From: Pseudomonas canadensis
GTDB lineage: Bacteria; Pseudomonadota; Gammaproteobacteria; Pseudomonadales; Pseudomonadaceae
Direction of reading: 5' to 3'
Length of the DNA stretch: 64,000 nucleotides
Assembly (NCBI RefSeq): GCF_000503215.1
Contig: NZ_AYTD01000012.1
Coordinates: 97,760 to 161,759, forward strand
Positions 17,463-26,209 of the stretch are shown here, piece by piece; the stretch's first letter is position 1, and the number at the start of each line of letters is the position of its first letter. The notes below the pieces were generated by a model, which was not told where the DNA came from, did no database searches, and worked only from the letters and a program-made list of their open reading frames with translations. A program made the position numbers and the translations under genes.

Positions 17463-18211
17463 TCGAGATTCGCCAACTGCAAAAACACTACGGCAGCCAC
17501 CGCGTGCTGCACGGTGTCGACCTGGACGTGGCCAAGGGTGAAGTGGTGTGCCTGATCGGCCCCTCGGGCTCGGGCAAATCCACCCTGCTGCGCTGCATCA
17601 ACGCGCTGGAGGCCTATGACGGCGGACACATCCACGTGTTCGGCGAAACCGTGCAGCGCGGCAGTAAGACCGTGCACGCCCTGCGCAGCCGCATGGGCAT
17701 GGTGTTCCAGCGCTTCAACCTGTTCCCCCACCGCACCGTGCTGGAAAACGTCATGGAAGGCCCGGTGTACGTCAAAGGCGAACCTGCGCAACAGGCCCGT
17801 GAGGAAGCCTTGGTGCTGCTGGAAAAAGTCGGGCTGAGCGCCAAGGCCGACGCTTACCCGGAACAACTCTCCGGTGGCCAGCAGCAACGCGTGGCCATCG
17901 CCCGCGCCCTGGCGATGAAACCCGAGGCGATGCTGTTCGACGAACCCACCTCCGCCCTCGACCCGGAACTGGTGGGCGATGTGCTGGCGGTGATGCGCAC
18001 CCTCGCCGACGAAGGCATGACCATGATCGTGGTCACCCACGAAATGGGTTTTGCGCGGGAAGTGGCCGACCGCGTGTGCTTCCTGCACGGCGGCTACATC
18101 GTCGAAAGCGGCGCAGCTGAACAGGTGCTGGGCAATCCGCAGCATCCGAGGACCCAGGACTTCCTACGGCGAGTGCTGCACCCCACTGGCGATACGCGGA
18201 GCCTGTCATGA
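17459..18211 (+). CDS. Amino-acid-type ABC transporter ATPase (GlnQ/HisP family)
   Basis: 250 residues. Walker A is GPSGSGKST (residues 33-41), the Q-loop is [22 protein letters not shown], the signature is [16 protein letters not shown], Walker B is [13 protein letters not shown], and the H-loop is VVTHEMGFA. The ATG overlaps the permease stop. It drives import of the ligand bound by the product of the 16015 gene. Confidence 0.95.
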   Translation: MIEIRQLQKHYGSHRVLHGVDLDVAKGEVVCLIGPSGSGKSTLLRCINALEAYDGGHIHVFGETVQRGSKTVHALRSRMGMVFQRFNLFPHRTVLENVMEGPVYVKGEPAQQAREEALVLLEKVGLSAKADAYPEQLSGGQQQRVAIARALAMKPEAMLFDEPTSALDPELVGDVLAVMRTLADEGMTMIVVTHEMGFAREVADRVCFLHGGYIVESGAAEQVLGNPQHPRTQDFLRRVLHPTGDTRSLS

Positions 18212-19476
18212 AGTCATTGTGGTCAGCGACCGCGCCTTCGGTGGTGCGGACACCTGCGTTGAGCGAGTCGGTGAAGGTGGATGTGGCGATTGTCGGGGCT
18301 GGCTATACAGGCTTGTCGACGGCGCTGCATTTGGCCGAGCGTGGCGTGAGCGTGTGTGTACTGGAAGCTAACGAACCGGGTTGGGGTGCGTCCGGGCGCA
18401 ACGGTGGGCAGGTCAACCCGACGCTCAAATATGACCCGGAGCAACTGGTGCAAATGTACGGATCGGCGCGCGCAGAGCCATTGATCTCGACTATTTCGAG
18501 TTCGGCCGACCTGGTGTTCAAGCTGATCGAAAAGCACGGCATCGATTGCGCGCCGGTACGCAAGGGCTGGATGCAGGTGTCGTACAGCGAAAAAGGCGTC
18601 GCCGGGTTGCACGTGCGGGCAGATCAGTGGGCCCGGCGGGGTGTGCCGGTGCAGCGGTTGGATGCAGCAGCGGTGGCTTCGCGGATGGGCAGTGACGCCT
18701 TTGCCGGTGGCTGGCTGGACGGCCGGGCCGGGGCGATTCAGCCGTTGGCGTATGCTCGTGGGTTGGTCGGTGCGGCGTTGGCGGCGGGTGCAAGGATTCA
18801 TGGACAGAGTGCGGTGACGGGGTTGCAGCGTCAGGGGTCCGGCTGGCAATTGCAGACCGCCTCCGGGGCGCAGGTGACCGCTGACCAAGTGGTACTCGCG
18901 ACTAATGGATACAGCGGCAACCTGTGGCCGGGCATGGCGCAAAGCATCCTCGCTGCGAACAGTTTCATCGTCGCCACCAAGCCTTTGACGGGGCACGCGG
19001 CCGAAAGTATTTTGCCGGGCCAGGAAACCGTTTCCACCGCACAAAGGCTGCTGCTGTACTTTCGCAAAGACAGCCATGGGCGCTTGCTGATGGGCGGACG
19101 CGGGCTGTTCAACGATCCCACTTCGCCCACGGATTTTGCTCATCTGGAGCGTTCGTTGGCACTGCTGTTTCCGCAGTTGGGGCCATTGGAATTCGAATAC
19201 CGTTGGGCTGGGCGTATCGCAATCACCCGCGACTTCATGCCCCATGTCCACGAACCGGCACCGGGGCTCACGTTGGCACTGGGTTGCAATGGCCGTGGGA
19301 TTGCGTTGTGTACCAGCCTTGGACAGCAATTGGCGGGACGGTTGTGTGACGGCAAGGCAGAGTTTGCCTACCCGGTGACGGCGTTGCAGCGCTTGCCGAT
19401 GCATGGGTTGCAGCGGTTTTATATTGGGGCTGGGGTGGCTTGGTACAGCCTGCTGGATCGGTTGAACATCGGTTGA
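18208..19476 (+). CDS. FAD-dependent amine/amino-acid oxidoreductase (DAO family, PuuB-like)
   Basis: 422 residues. The N-terminal dinucleotide fold is [31 protein letters not shown] (residues 27-57), followed by [14 protein letters not shown], the DAO/PuuB hallmark. [12 protein letters not shown] and a C-terminal [24 protein letters not shown] close the FAD site. PuuB relatives oxidise gamma-glutamylputrescine or other secondary amines. Coupling by ATGA to the transporter ATPase implies it oxidises the imported compound. Subfamily assignment beyond DAO is uncertain. Confidence 0.87.
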   Translation: MKSLWSATAPSVVRTPALSESVKVDVAIVGAGYTGLSTALHLAERGVSVCVLEANEPGWGASGRNGGQVNPTLKYDPEQLVQMYGSARAEPLISTISSSADLVFKLIEKHGIDCAPVRKGWMQVSYSEKGVAGLHVRADQWARRGVPVQRLDAAAVASRMGSDAFAGGWLDGRAGAIQPLAYARGLVGAALAAGARIHGQSAVTGLQRQGSGWQLQTASGAQVTADQVVLATNGYSGNLWPGMAQSILAANSFIVATKPLTGHAAESILPGQETVSTAQRLLLYFRKDSHGRLLMGGRGLFNDPTSPTDFAHLERSLALLFPQLGPLEFEYRWAGRIAITRDFMPHVHEPAPGLTLALGCNGRGIALCTSLGQQLAGRLCDGKAEFAYPVTALQRLPMHGLQRFYIGAGVAWYSLLDRLNIG

Positions 19477-19545
19477 ATCGCCAAATACTCTAAAGAACTG
19501 TCAACACTCACAGGTTACCCAACCCACACACTCCGCTAGTCTGAG

Positions 19546-19570
19546 CCAGTCGAGCTCATTTCTCGACTGG
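19546..19570 (+). other. Perfect hairpin between the oxidase gene and the next gene
   Basis: CCAGTCGAG (19546-19554) pairs with CTCGACTGG (19562-19570) around a 7-nt loop, 33 bases before the next ATG. It is followed by a run of C rather than T, so it could be a weak terminator, an RNA stability element or an operator. Confidence 0.4.
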
Positions 19571-19603
19571 CCCCCCGTTCACCATGCGCGAAAGGAATCG
19601 TCC

Positions 19604-20389
19604 ATGAACCCGCAAAAAAACGCCTACAACCTGCCGGTACGCGTGGCCGGGCTGGTGTATAGCCTCGGTTGCTACTTGGTTTTCCTGGTCACATTCCTTT
19701 ACCTGATTGGCTTCGTGGGTAGCATCGCGGTGCCCAAGAACATCAAAGATGGGCCACTCATCGACTGGCCACTGGCAGCATTAGTCGATGGTTTGCTGGT
19801 TATCCTGTTTGGTCTCCAGCACAGTCTGATGGCGCGTAAAAGCTTCAAGAGCCGGCTGACCGCACTCATTCCGACGGCGGCTGAACGTTCCACCTATGTG
19901 CTGCTCAGCAGTCTGGTACTGGGGGTGATGTTCTGGCTGTGGTACCCCATCAACTTCCCGGTATGGCGTGTCGAAATACCTTGGGCCAGTGCCTTGATAA
20001 CGGGGCTGTTCTGGATGGGATGGGCCATTGTCTTACTGGCGACGCTGTTGATCAGCCATTTCGAACTGTTCGGGCTCAAGCAAGCAATTGACCGCTGGCG
20101 CGACACAACGCAACACGCGCCCGTGTTCAGGACCCCACTGTTGTACAAGCTCGTTCGTCACCCGCTGTACCTGGGGTTCCTGATTGCCTTCTGGGCTACG
20201 ACTGACATGACGGTCGGGCATTTACTGTTCTCGATGGGCCTGACGGTCTATCTCTTTATCGGTGCTTACTTTGAAGAGAGGGACCTGGTGGTGTTGTTTG
20301 GTGATAGGTATCGGCAGTATCAGGGAGAGACCAGCATGATTTTGCCGGTGCCGAAGAGACGGTCCAAGGGGCGGAACACAGACACTTAA
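19604..20389 (+). CDS. mddA: MddA-like methanethiol S-methyltransferase (NnrU/ICMT membrane family)
   Basis: 261 residues, five to six membrane helices. The C-terminal part carries the isoprenylcysteine-methyltransferase/NnrU motif LVRHPLYLGFLIAFWATTDMTVGHLLFS (about residues 185-212) and EERDLVVLFGDRYRQYQ, which bind S-adenosylmethionine at the membrane. The overall pattern matches the MddA group that converts methanethiol to dimethyl sulfide in pseudomonads. I rely on recognition of that motif, so NnrU-family protein is the safer name. ATG at 19604 with AAAGGAA upstream. Monocistronic. Confidence 0.68.
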   Translation: MNPQKNAYNLPVRVAGLVYSLGCYLVFLVTFLYLIGFVGSIAVPKNIKDGPLIDWPLAALVDGLLVILFGLQHSLMARKSFKSRLTALIPTAAERSTYVLLSSLVLGVMFWLWYPINFPVWRVEIPWASALITGLFWMGWAIVLLATLLISHFELFGLKQAIDRWRDTTQHAPVFRTPLLYKLVRHPLYLGFLIAFWATTDMTVGHLLFSMGLTVYLFIGAYFEERDLVVLFGDRYRQYQGETSMILPVPKRRSKGRNTDT

Positions 20390-20569
20390 TCGCCCCTGAG
20401 CCCCCCTGTGGCGAGGGCGCTGGGCATCTGCCGTCTGCTGGAAGGTGTGCAACTTTTAGTGAACAAGGCATTGGATGACGCTCATCCAACCGCCTGAACG
20501 TAGACGACATAAGGCGCCTGAGCTATCTTCGGACGCCTTATCGATCGACCCGGAACAGGAAGTTACCGC

Positions 20570-21073
20570 TTGAGCATGTCGTCCCTACTGCGAAGCCGCA
20601 CCTTTGCCCTCTTCGCAGGCATCGCCTTTATTGCCATAGACCAACTCGTCAAACTACTGGCCTTGGTTTCACTGCAGGCCAACAGCTTCAAATTCGGCGC
20701 CAGCCCAATCAACCTCGCGCTGGAACTGAGCCTGAACCCAGGCGCCTTCCTCAGCCTGGGCGCTGCACTACCGGCGCAGGTCAAACAGCTGATCTTTATC
20801 GTGGGTGTGGCGGTCATGGTGGCTTGGGCGATGGGGTGGTCACTTTCCAACTGGAGCCAACCGCTGCGTAAAGTCTTGCCGCTGTACGCAATTGCGTTGG
20901 GCGGTATCGCCAACCTGATCGACCGCGTCTTTCGTGACGGGCATGTCGTCGACTACATGGTGTTGAATGTAGGGCCGACACATACCGGCGTGTTCAATAT
21001 TGCTGATATCGCAATTACGGCCGGTGCGATTTATTTAATGATCGACTTATTGGTACGACCGCGAAGGGCATAG
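20570..21073 (+). CDS. lspA: Signal peptidase II (LspA) paralogue
   Basis: 167 residues, four membrane helices. The two catalytic aspartates are present: D128 in DGHVVDYM and D146 in VFNIADIAI, with NLIDR just before. D24 in IAIDQLVK is also conserved. The usual NxGAAFS segment reads NPGAFLS. The TTG at 20570 has AGGAAG at good spacing (20557-20562), while the ATG at 20576 is rather far from it. LspA cleaves prolipoproteins at the lipid-modified cysteine. The gene is not next to ileS, so this is probably an accessory copy. Confidence 0.85.
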   Translation: MSMSSLLRSRTFALFAGIAFIAIDQLVKLLALVSLQANSFKFGASPINLALELSLNPGAFLSLGAALPAQVKQLIFIVGVAVMVAWAMGWSLSNWSQPLRKVLPLYAIALGGIANLIDRVFRDGHVVDYMVLNVGPTHTGVFNIADIAITAGAIYLMIDLLVRPRRA

Positions 21074-21095
21074 TTCGATGAGCACATTACGTAAA

Positions 21096-21114
21096 AGAAG
21101 GCGTCTCACCTTCT
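21096..21114. terminator. Small hairpin between convergent genes
   Basis: AGAAGG and CCTTCT form a 6-bp stem with a 7-nt loop, flanked by ACGT on both sides. It sits in the 39-bp gap between the lspA paralogue and the zeta-like gene. It has no T-run. Confidence 0.3.
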
Positions 21115-21855
21115 ACGTCAACTTATCGATCACGTATTGCTGAAACCAGGCAGGCTGCGTATCCGAAACGATATCGATATCCTCACCTTCGGTAATTTCC
21201 GCAAGCTGAGCGAAACTAGGCTCACCGTCTTGCGAGTTATCAAAAATATAAGCTCTGTTTGAAAGCAATACAGCGTCGGAGAGTTTTTCCAGCGAGCGCT
21301 TGTAACGAGAGCGAATTTTGTCCGCAGGAACATCATGTCCCCCGATTGATGCCCTATACGCAACCCGCGCAACATTGATATCGGCATCCGCAGTGGCGAC
21401 GTAGTAAACGTATACCCGATACCCAGCTGCTTTCGCCTGCCGCAGCAACTCTATCTTGCTGCTATCTGACATGACGGTTTCAAAGGTAAAACTCACCCGT
21501 TCTTCAATCAAAGAAACTCGAACAAAGTCAGACAATGCAGAGGCTATATAGGAGTCCACCTGCCTTGAGGGAAAAGCGATTCGATCGCCGTCCACGACTA
21601 AGTCTTCCAATTTGGCAAGAGAATCGGGAAATTTCAAAGTAGCGTATGACCGCGTAAGAACGGAATCGCCCGTCTGGCATATTGATCGAGGCCAAATGCA
21701 GCGAATTCAAAAGCTCCCGTTTCGCGGATGCTCAACTCAATTGCATCAGGGTTGATGTAGTTCACCAGCAAATGAGCCGGAACTTTCGAGTTGAACGTGC
21801 TCTTTCCACTCCCGTTCGGTCCGGCGAACATCCGGCCCCTGGGGGTGGTACTCAA
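21113..21855 (-). pseudogene. Zeta-toxin-like P-loop kinase (COG4185), split by a frameshift
   Basis: Two overlapping frames make one protein. The first (TTG at 21855 to the stop at 21634) gives MSTTPRGRMFAGPNGSGKSTF, with Walker A at residues 12-19, then INPDAIE, and ends FLRGHTLL. The second (21637 to 21113) continues KFPDSLAKLEDL, SFTFETVMSDSSKIELLRQAKAAGYRVYVYYVAT, GGHDVPADKIRSRYKRSLEKL and NRAYIFDNS, the rest of the family. Adding one T to the TTT run at about 21638-21640 would restore a single frame of about 248 residues. Zeta-type kinases phosphorylate UDP-amino sugars or nucleotides; COG4185 members are often paired with a small partner, as here. Either recent decay or programmed -1 frameshifting is possible. 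Confidence 0.8.
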
Positions 21856-22142
21856 GCCTGAATCTGCGCCTGGGTAGACCGTCGATCCAAGAGAGACTTC
21901 TTGGTTTTCAAGCGGGTGCCCGCCTTGAGAGTGCCGTAGGTTTCCACGGGGCGGATAACCAACGTTTCTGTATTTGAGACTTTCACCAGCTGGCCGGCAC
22001 GGACCACAAGCACAGATTCGCCCTTGGAAAGGGCAACCTCGTAGGCATCTCTGAATGCCTTGGCTGCAATAGAGGGAATACTCGATTCTTGAGCAAGAAT
22101 CTGCGCTTCGGTGATTTGTGGCTTAACTTTTTTACGTGACAT
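21852..22142 (-). CDS. Small partner (candidate antitoxin) of the zeta-like kinase
   Basis: 96 residues from the ATG at 22142, basic at both ends (MSRKKVKPQ and RLKTKKSLLDRR). The middle, AAKAFRDAYEVALSKGESVLVVRAGQLVKVSNTETLVIRPV, resembles small proteins encoded upstream of COG4185 kinases. Its stop overlaps the kinase TTG start (TTGA), so the two are translationally coupled. No DNA-binding motif is certain. An antitoxin role is inferred from context only. Composition is lower in GC than the flanks. Confidence 0.6.
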   Translation of the reverse strand: MSRKKVKPQITEAQILAQESSIPSIAAKAFRDAYEVALSKGESVLVVRAGQLVKVSNTETLVIRPVETYGTLKAGTRLKTKKSLLDRRSTQAQIQA

Positions 22143-22293
22143 GCTGGTCTCCGGCTCAGGACGGGGGCGGACCAATGGCGGTTAGCATAGATCACCTCAA
22201 GCGTCGAACGCAGATTCGACTTTACCTCAATGTCTGTCCCGTGCCCTCACCCCGCCGTGCGACCCGGTGTTTACGCGCTTCCCATTCGATCTC

Positions 22294-23202
22294 TCAAAAC
22301 ACCGACCACCCAATCCGCTCACTCAACAACTCCAACGCTTTCATTCCCGCCAGCGAGTTCCCCGCCGCGTTCAACTCCGGTGACCACACGCACACCGTAA
22401 ACTGCCCCGGCACCACCGCGACGATCCCGCCCCCAACCCCGCTCTTGCCCGGCAACCCCACGCGATAGGCAAAATTGCCCGCCTCGTCATACAGCCCGCT
22501 GGTGGCCATGATCGAGTTGACTTGTTTGGTCTGGCGCGCGGTGAGGATCTGCTCGCCGCTGTGAGCGCTCACGCCTTCGTTGGCCAGGAAGCTGAACGCC
22601 CGCGCCAGATCCAGGCAGCTCATCTGCAACGCGCAGTAGTTGAAGTAACTATGCAACACCGCATCCACATCGTTGTGGAAGTTACCGAACGACTTCATCA
22701 GATACGCCATGGCCGCGTTGCGCGCACCGTGTTGCGCCTCGGATTCCGCGACGATGCTGTTGACCAGGATCTGCGGGTTGCCCGACAGGCGGCGGACGAA
22801 ATCACGCATCGACAAGATCGGCACGGCGAAGCGCGATTGGTTGATGTCGCAGATCACCAGCGCGCCGGCATTGATGAACGGGTTACGCGGGCGGCCGCGT
22901 TCAAATTCAAGCTGCACCATGGAGTTGAACGGCTGCCCGGAAGGCTCGTGGCCCAGGCGTTCCCAGATGGTTTCGCCGCCGTGGTCGATGGCTTGCACCA
23001 GGCTGAACACCTTGGAAATGCTCTGCACCGAGAACAATGTATCGGCGTCACCGGCGCGGTAGGCGGAGCCGTCGTTGCCGTACACGGCGATGCCGATCTG
23101 GTTGGCGGGTACATCGGCGAGCGCGGGGATGTAGTCGGCGACTTTGCCGAGGCCGATCAGTGGACGAACTTCGTCAAGGATCGAGTCCAGCAGCGCCTGC
23201 AT
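22294..23202 (-). CDS. glsA: Glutaminase
   Basis: 302 residues from the ATG at 23202, the length usual for the bacterial/kidney-type glutaminase family. The serine-lysine catalytic pair is S61-x-x-K64 in [13 protein letters not shown]. Also conserved are [27 protein letters not shown], and [22 protein letters not shown]. The enzyme hydrolyses glutamine to glutamate and ammonia in the cytoplasm. The upstream open frame lacks family similarity, so the internal ATG is used. It stands alone on the minus strand, 55 bp from the next gene. Confidence 0.95.
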   Translation of the reverse strand: MQALLDSILDEVRPLIGLGKVADYIPALADVPANQIGIAVYGNDGSAYRAGDADTLFSVQSISKVFSLVQAIDHGGETIWERLGHEPSGQPFNSMVQLEFERGRPRNPFINAGALVICDINQSRFAVPILSMRDFVRRLSGNPQILVNSIVAESEAQHGARNAAMAYLMKSFGNFHNDVDAVLHSYFNYCALQMSCLDLARAFSFLANEGVSAHSGEQILTARQTKQVNSIMATSGLYDEAGNFAYRVGLPGKSGVGGGIVAVVPGQFTVCVWSPELNAAGNSLAGMKALELLSERIGWSVF

Positions 23203-23257
23203 GTCTTGTCCTGTCATCTGTCTTTGAATCAGTGATAAGCGGGGCGCGGAGGATACT

Positions 23258-23602
23258 TCAATGCGCGCGGAAGCCCCACACAATCTCTACCACCCGCTCG
23301 GCCACCACCAGATACACGAGGATCAACAACAGCTGTAGCGCCAAGTGATAACGCAGCTTGGCCAATCGACGGATGCCATCGCTGACGTTCAACAGCATCA
23401 ACAGCGTCGACAGCACAATCAACCCCCAGCCGGCCACGCTGGAGGCAAACACCCCGATAAACAGGTCCTGGTGGCCCACGAGCGTGTTGGTCCCCGCCGC
23501 AAACAACAGCGCACACACCAGCAGGTTTTTCACGTTGTCGAAAATCTGTGTGCTCAGATCGTTTTCCAGCAAGTCCAAATACCGCTTCCATAACGTGTGC
23601 AT
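23258..23602 (-). CDS. Small inner-membrane protein, unknown function
   Basis: 114 residues with a charged N-terminus ([19 protein letters not shown]) and three membrane helices at about residues 25-43, 50-72 and 85-105. It is conserved-looking and resembles other short pseudomonad membrane proteins, but I do not recognise a characterised family. ATG at 23602 with a GTAC-rich leader. The gap to glsA is 55 bp, so the two could be co-transcribed. Confidence 0.65.
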   Translation of the reverse strand: MHTLWKRYLDLLENDLSTQIFDNVKNLLVCALLFAAGTNTLVGHQDLFIGVFASSVAGWGLIVLSTLLMLLNVSDGIRRLAKLRYHLALQLLLILVYLVVAERVVEIVWGFRAH

Positions 23603-23693
23603 GGGTAAGTACCGGGTAGGGATCGCTCGTCAATCAAAGTAGTCCAATTGCCCGTACACTGCACCGCTGCGCTTACCCTATGAGGACTTTTGC

Positions 23694-24041
23694 ATGAAAT
23701 TGATGATCGGCCTGGCCGCCCTACTGTTGGTATCGGCTTGCACCACGACCGCGCCCACCACGCCACCCGCCCAAGACTCCGCTGCGTCGACGTGCCTGGC
23801 CGGCGGCGGCACCATGAAGCAAGTCGGCAAGTTGCAGAGCTGGAAGTGCATCACGCCGTACAAGGATGCAGGCAAGGCGTGTACCGACTCTAGTCAGTGT
23901 GATGGCGAGTGCCAGACCAGTGTCACCACCCAAACTGGCAATGGCCCGGTGACAGGCGCGTGCCAGGTAGATAACAGCCACTTCGGCTGCTCGGCGACGG
24001 TGGAAAAAGGCAAGCTCGGCCGAGCGATTTGCGTGGATTGA
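23694..24041 (+). CDS. Cysteine-rich lipoprotein
   Basis: 115 residues. The lipobox LVSAC puts the lipidated cysteine at residue 16 after a hydrophobic signal. A Thr/Pro-rich linker (TTTAPTTPPAQDS) then leads to a small domain with eight further cysteines (TCLAG, WKCIT, KACTD, QCDGECQ, GACQ, FGCS, ICVD), presumably disulfide-bonded. It is likely periplasmic, outer-membrane anchored. The function is unknown; similar small Cys-rich lipoproteins occur in pseudomonads. ATG at 23694 after a GAGGA site. Confidence 0.8.
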   Translation: MKLMIGLAALLLVSACTTTAPTTPPAQDSAASTCLAGGGTMKQVGKLQSWKCITPYKDAGKACTDSSQCDGECQTSVTTQTGNGPVTGACQVDNSHFGCSATVEKGKLGRAICVD

Positions 24042-24060
24042 GTCTCGCCACCGATCGAAC

Positions 24061-24149
24061 TGTGGGAGCTGGCTTGCCTGCGATGGCGGTGTATCAGGTA
24101 GCGTTGTATTAACTGACAGTCCGCCATCGCAGGCAAGCCAGCTCCCACA
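24061..24149. repeat. Inverted REP doublet
   Basis: Perfect 29-bp arms (24061-24089 and 24121-24149) with the core GGGAGCTGGCTTGCCTGCGA and a 31-bp spacer. It lies between the lipoprotein gene and the convergent gene at 24168. Confidence 0.92.
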
Positions 24150-24167
24150 AGAGGTCTGTAGCGCTGC

Positions 24168-24578
24168 TTAGAAATGCGCCACATCCGACACCTGCTCATC
24201 CAGCACATCCCGCGCCAGCGCCCAGGCGCGATCCTTGGATTCCACCACCAGCAGCGGGTAGCCCCAGGCCTTGCCGAACATTACGGCAAACGGCTTGAGT
24301 GCCAGGCGTTGTGCGGGGCTGGGCTCGACCTGGATCATGCCTTTGACGTAGGTGCGCAACGCCTGCTTGTTTTTCTTCATCCAGATCGACGCTTGCTTGC
24401 GCTCCTCATGAGAATGTTCGTGGTTGTTCTCATCCACGGACTTCTCGTGCAGCAACAGGAAGGGTTGCTGACGGGCCAGCAGGCTTTCGAAGACCAGGAA
24501 GGCATCCTCCGGTCCGCCCTCGTTGGGCGCGTCGAAGACGATTTTCACCACTGGGAATGTTGAGCTGTCGAGTCGCAT
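24168..24578 (-). CDS. Conserved hypothetical protein
   Basis: 136 residues, soluble, with a His/Glu-rich loop (NNHEHSHEERK, residues 51-61) that could bind metal. The ends are VVKIVFDAPNEGGPEDAFLVFESLLARQQPFLLL and YPLLVVESKDRAWALARDVLDEQ, suggesting a small alpha/beta fold. I do not recognise a characterised family. ATG at 24578 with AGGAGA upstream. It is divergent from the AraC regulator at 24654, which may control it. Confidence 0.65.
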   Translation of the reverse strand: MRLDSSTFPVVKIVFDAPNEGGPEDAFLVFESLLARQQPFLLLHEKSVDENNHEHSHEERKQASIWMKKNKQALRTYVKGMIQVEPSPAQRLALKPFAVMFGKAWGYPLLVVESKDRAWALARDVLDEQVSDVAHF

Positions 24579-24653
24579 GGCAAATCTCCTTGTTGAGAAT
24601 GTATCTCACTATAACGACCACCCCACTAGACTGCATTGCACAGAATAGCCAGA

Positions 24654-25553
24654 ATGTTTCGCAATTCAGCCAAGCTTGAAGCCGCCATGCAACGCCACCG
24701 TCTCGATCAACGTGACCCCTCCAGAGTCAAGGACGCCGACCTGCTCCCGCGTGCAGTGATCGCCGTGAGCGCCACCAGCACGTCCGAGAGCTGGGAGCAT
24801 GCCCCGCATTCCCATCGCAAGGGCCAGTTGATGTACACCCTGCGCGGGGTGATTCATTGTCAGATCGAGGCCGGCATCTGGATCGTGCCGCCCCAGTGCG
24901 CGCTGTGGATTCCCGGCGGCATGTCCCACGCCGCACGCGGCTCCGGCGAAGCGCAGGTGTATTGCCTGTTGATCGACCCGGACGCCGCCGGCGCCCTGCC
25001 CCCGCAATGCTGCACGCTGTCGGTGTCCGGCCTGTTGCATGAACTGATCAGCAAGGCCGTAAGCTTCCCGCCGATGTACGAAGAGGACGGCGCGCAGGGC
25101 CGCCTGATCCGCACGCTGCTGGACGAACTGGCCCAGGCGCCCATCGAGGACCTACACCTGCCAATGCCCCAGGACCCGCGCTTGCGGCGCCTGGCCGACA
25201 GCCTGCTGGCCGCCCCCGGCGATAAGGCCACCCTCGGCCAGTGGGCCGTGCGCATCGGCATGAGCGAGCGCAGCATGACCCGCCTGTTGCTGGAAGAATT
25301 TGGCCTGAGTTTCGGGCGTTGGCGCCGGCAGTTGCATGTGATCCTGTCACTGCAACGCCTGGCCAGGGGCGACAGTGTGCAGCGGGTCGCCCTGGACCTG
25401 GGCTATGAGAACGCCAGCGGCTTCATCACCATGTTCCGCAAGGCGGTGGGCCAGCCGCCAGCACGTTACCTGGCCGATCGCGCCGGTGCGTCAAAGGCCA
25501 ACGCCGCCGCGACCATTGCCTTGCACGCGCTACAGACGCCAGATCAGCGCTGA
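24654..25553 (+). CDS. AraC-family transcriptional regulator
   Basis: 299 residues from the ATG at 24654 (TTG 24636 and ATG 24687 are alternatives). The N-terminal cupin sensor includes HSHRKGQLMYTLRGVIHCQIEAGIWIVPPQCALWIPGGMSH. The C-terminal double helix-turn-helix covers about residues 185-285, with the second motif VQRVALDLGYENASGFITMFRKAVGQPPARYL. This is the cupin-AraC class that senses small molecules in the cytoplasm. It is divergent from the hypothetical gene at 24578 and overlaps the end of the RNase gene by 10 bp on the opposite strand. Confidence 0.93.
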   Translation: MFRNSAKLEAAMQRHRLDQRDPSRVKDADLLPRAVIAVSATSTSESWEHAPHSHRKGQLMYTLRGVIHCQIEAGIWIVPPQCALWIPGGMSHAARGSGEAQVYCLLIDPDAAGALPPQCCTLSVSGLLHELISKAVSFPPMYEEDGAQGRLIRTLLDELAQAPIEDLHLPMPQDPRLRRLADSLLAAPGDKATLGQWAVRIGMSERSMTRLLLEEFGLSFGRWRRQLHVILSLQRLARGDSVQRVALDLGYENASGFITMFRKAVGQPPARYLADRAGASKANAAATIALHALQTPDQR

Positions 25554-26173
25554 ACCGGAATGCGAATATCACCGCCGCGACACTGGGTCTTCACACTTTT
25601 GGGGCAGCCGGCAAAGCGCAGCTCCTTACTCAGGCACACCCGCACTTCGGACAGCACCTTGCCCTTGCAGATCACCGCCACACTGTGATCGCCCATGGCT
25701 GGGTTGCTCTGTCGGAACAGCCGTTCGATGTCCTGTGCCTCAAGGTAACTGGGCACATTGAAGGGCTGCAGTTGCTGCGGAATCTGCACCGTGGCCAGCG
25801 CTGCGTCGGTTGCTTCCAGGTAACGCGTGGGCCCCAAGCCGCTGCACGTGCCGTGTTTGGCCCACTCATGCTTGAGCAACGCCTGTGTGGGAAACATCAG
25901 CGCGCCCTTTGCCAAGTCGTCGGCCGACAACCGCGATTGCGGGTCGCACGACGCCGGCCACCCGCCACGGGCGTACTGCGGCCATAACCCGTGCAATACA
26001 AAGCCGTAGCCTTTACCTGTGCATTGCTCGTTGTTCGGGTGCGTCAAGCAGAACGTGGGCGACCACGACAGAGACAACACATAAAAATCAAAATCCCCTG
26101 CCGGGCGTTGCTCACGTGGCGCAGCCATTGCACTGGTGGCTATGACCAGCCACACCATCATCCAGTATTTCAT
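25544..26173 (-). CDS. Ribonuclease T2
   Basis: 209 residues with a signal peptide ending near SAMAAP, so it is periplasmic or secreted like E. coli RNase I. Both catalytic segments are intact: CAS I is FVLHGLWPQ with H61, and CAS II is KHEWAKHGTC with H102, E103 and H107. Six cysteines could form the usual disulfides. It degrades RNA non-specifically through 2',3'-cyclic phosphates. It is monocistronic and convergent with the AraC gene. Confidence 0.95.
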   Translation of the reverse strand: MKYWMMVWLVIATSAMAAPREQRPAGDFDFYVLSLSWSPTFCLTHPNNEQCTGKGYGFVLHGLWPQYARGGWPASCDPQSRLSADDLAKGALMFPTQALLKHEWAKHGTCSGLGPTRYLEATDAALATVQIPQQLQPFNVPSYLEAQDIERLFRQSNPAMGDHSVAVICKGKVLSEVRVCLSKELRFAGCPKSVKTQCRGGDIRIPVQR

Positions 26174-26209
26174 CCGTCTATTCCTCGAAAAAACAGAACC
26201 CTATCGCAC

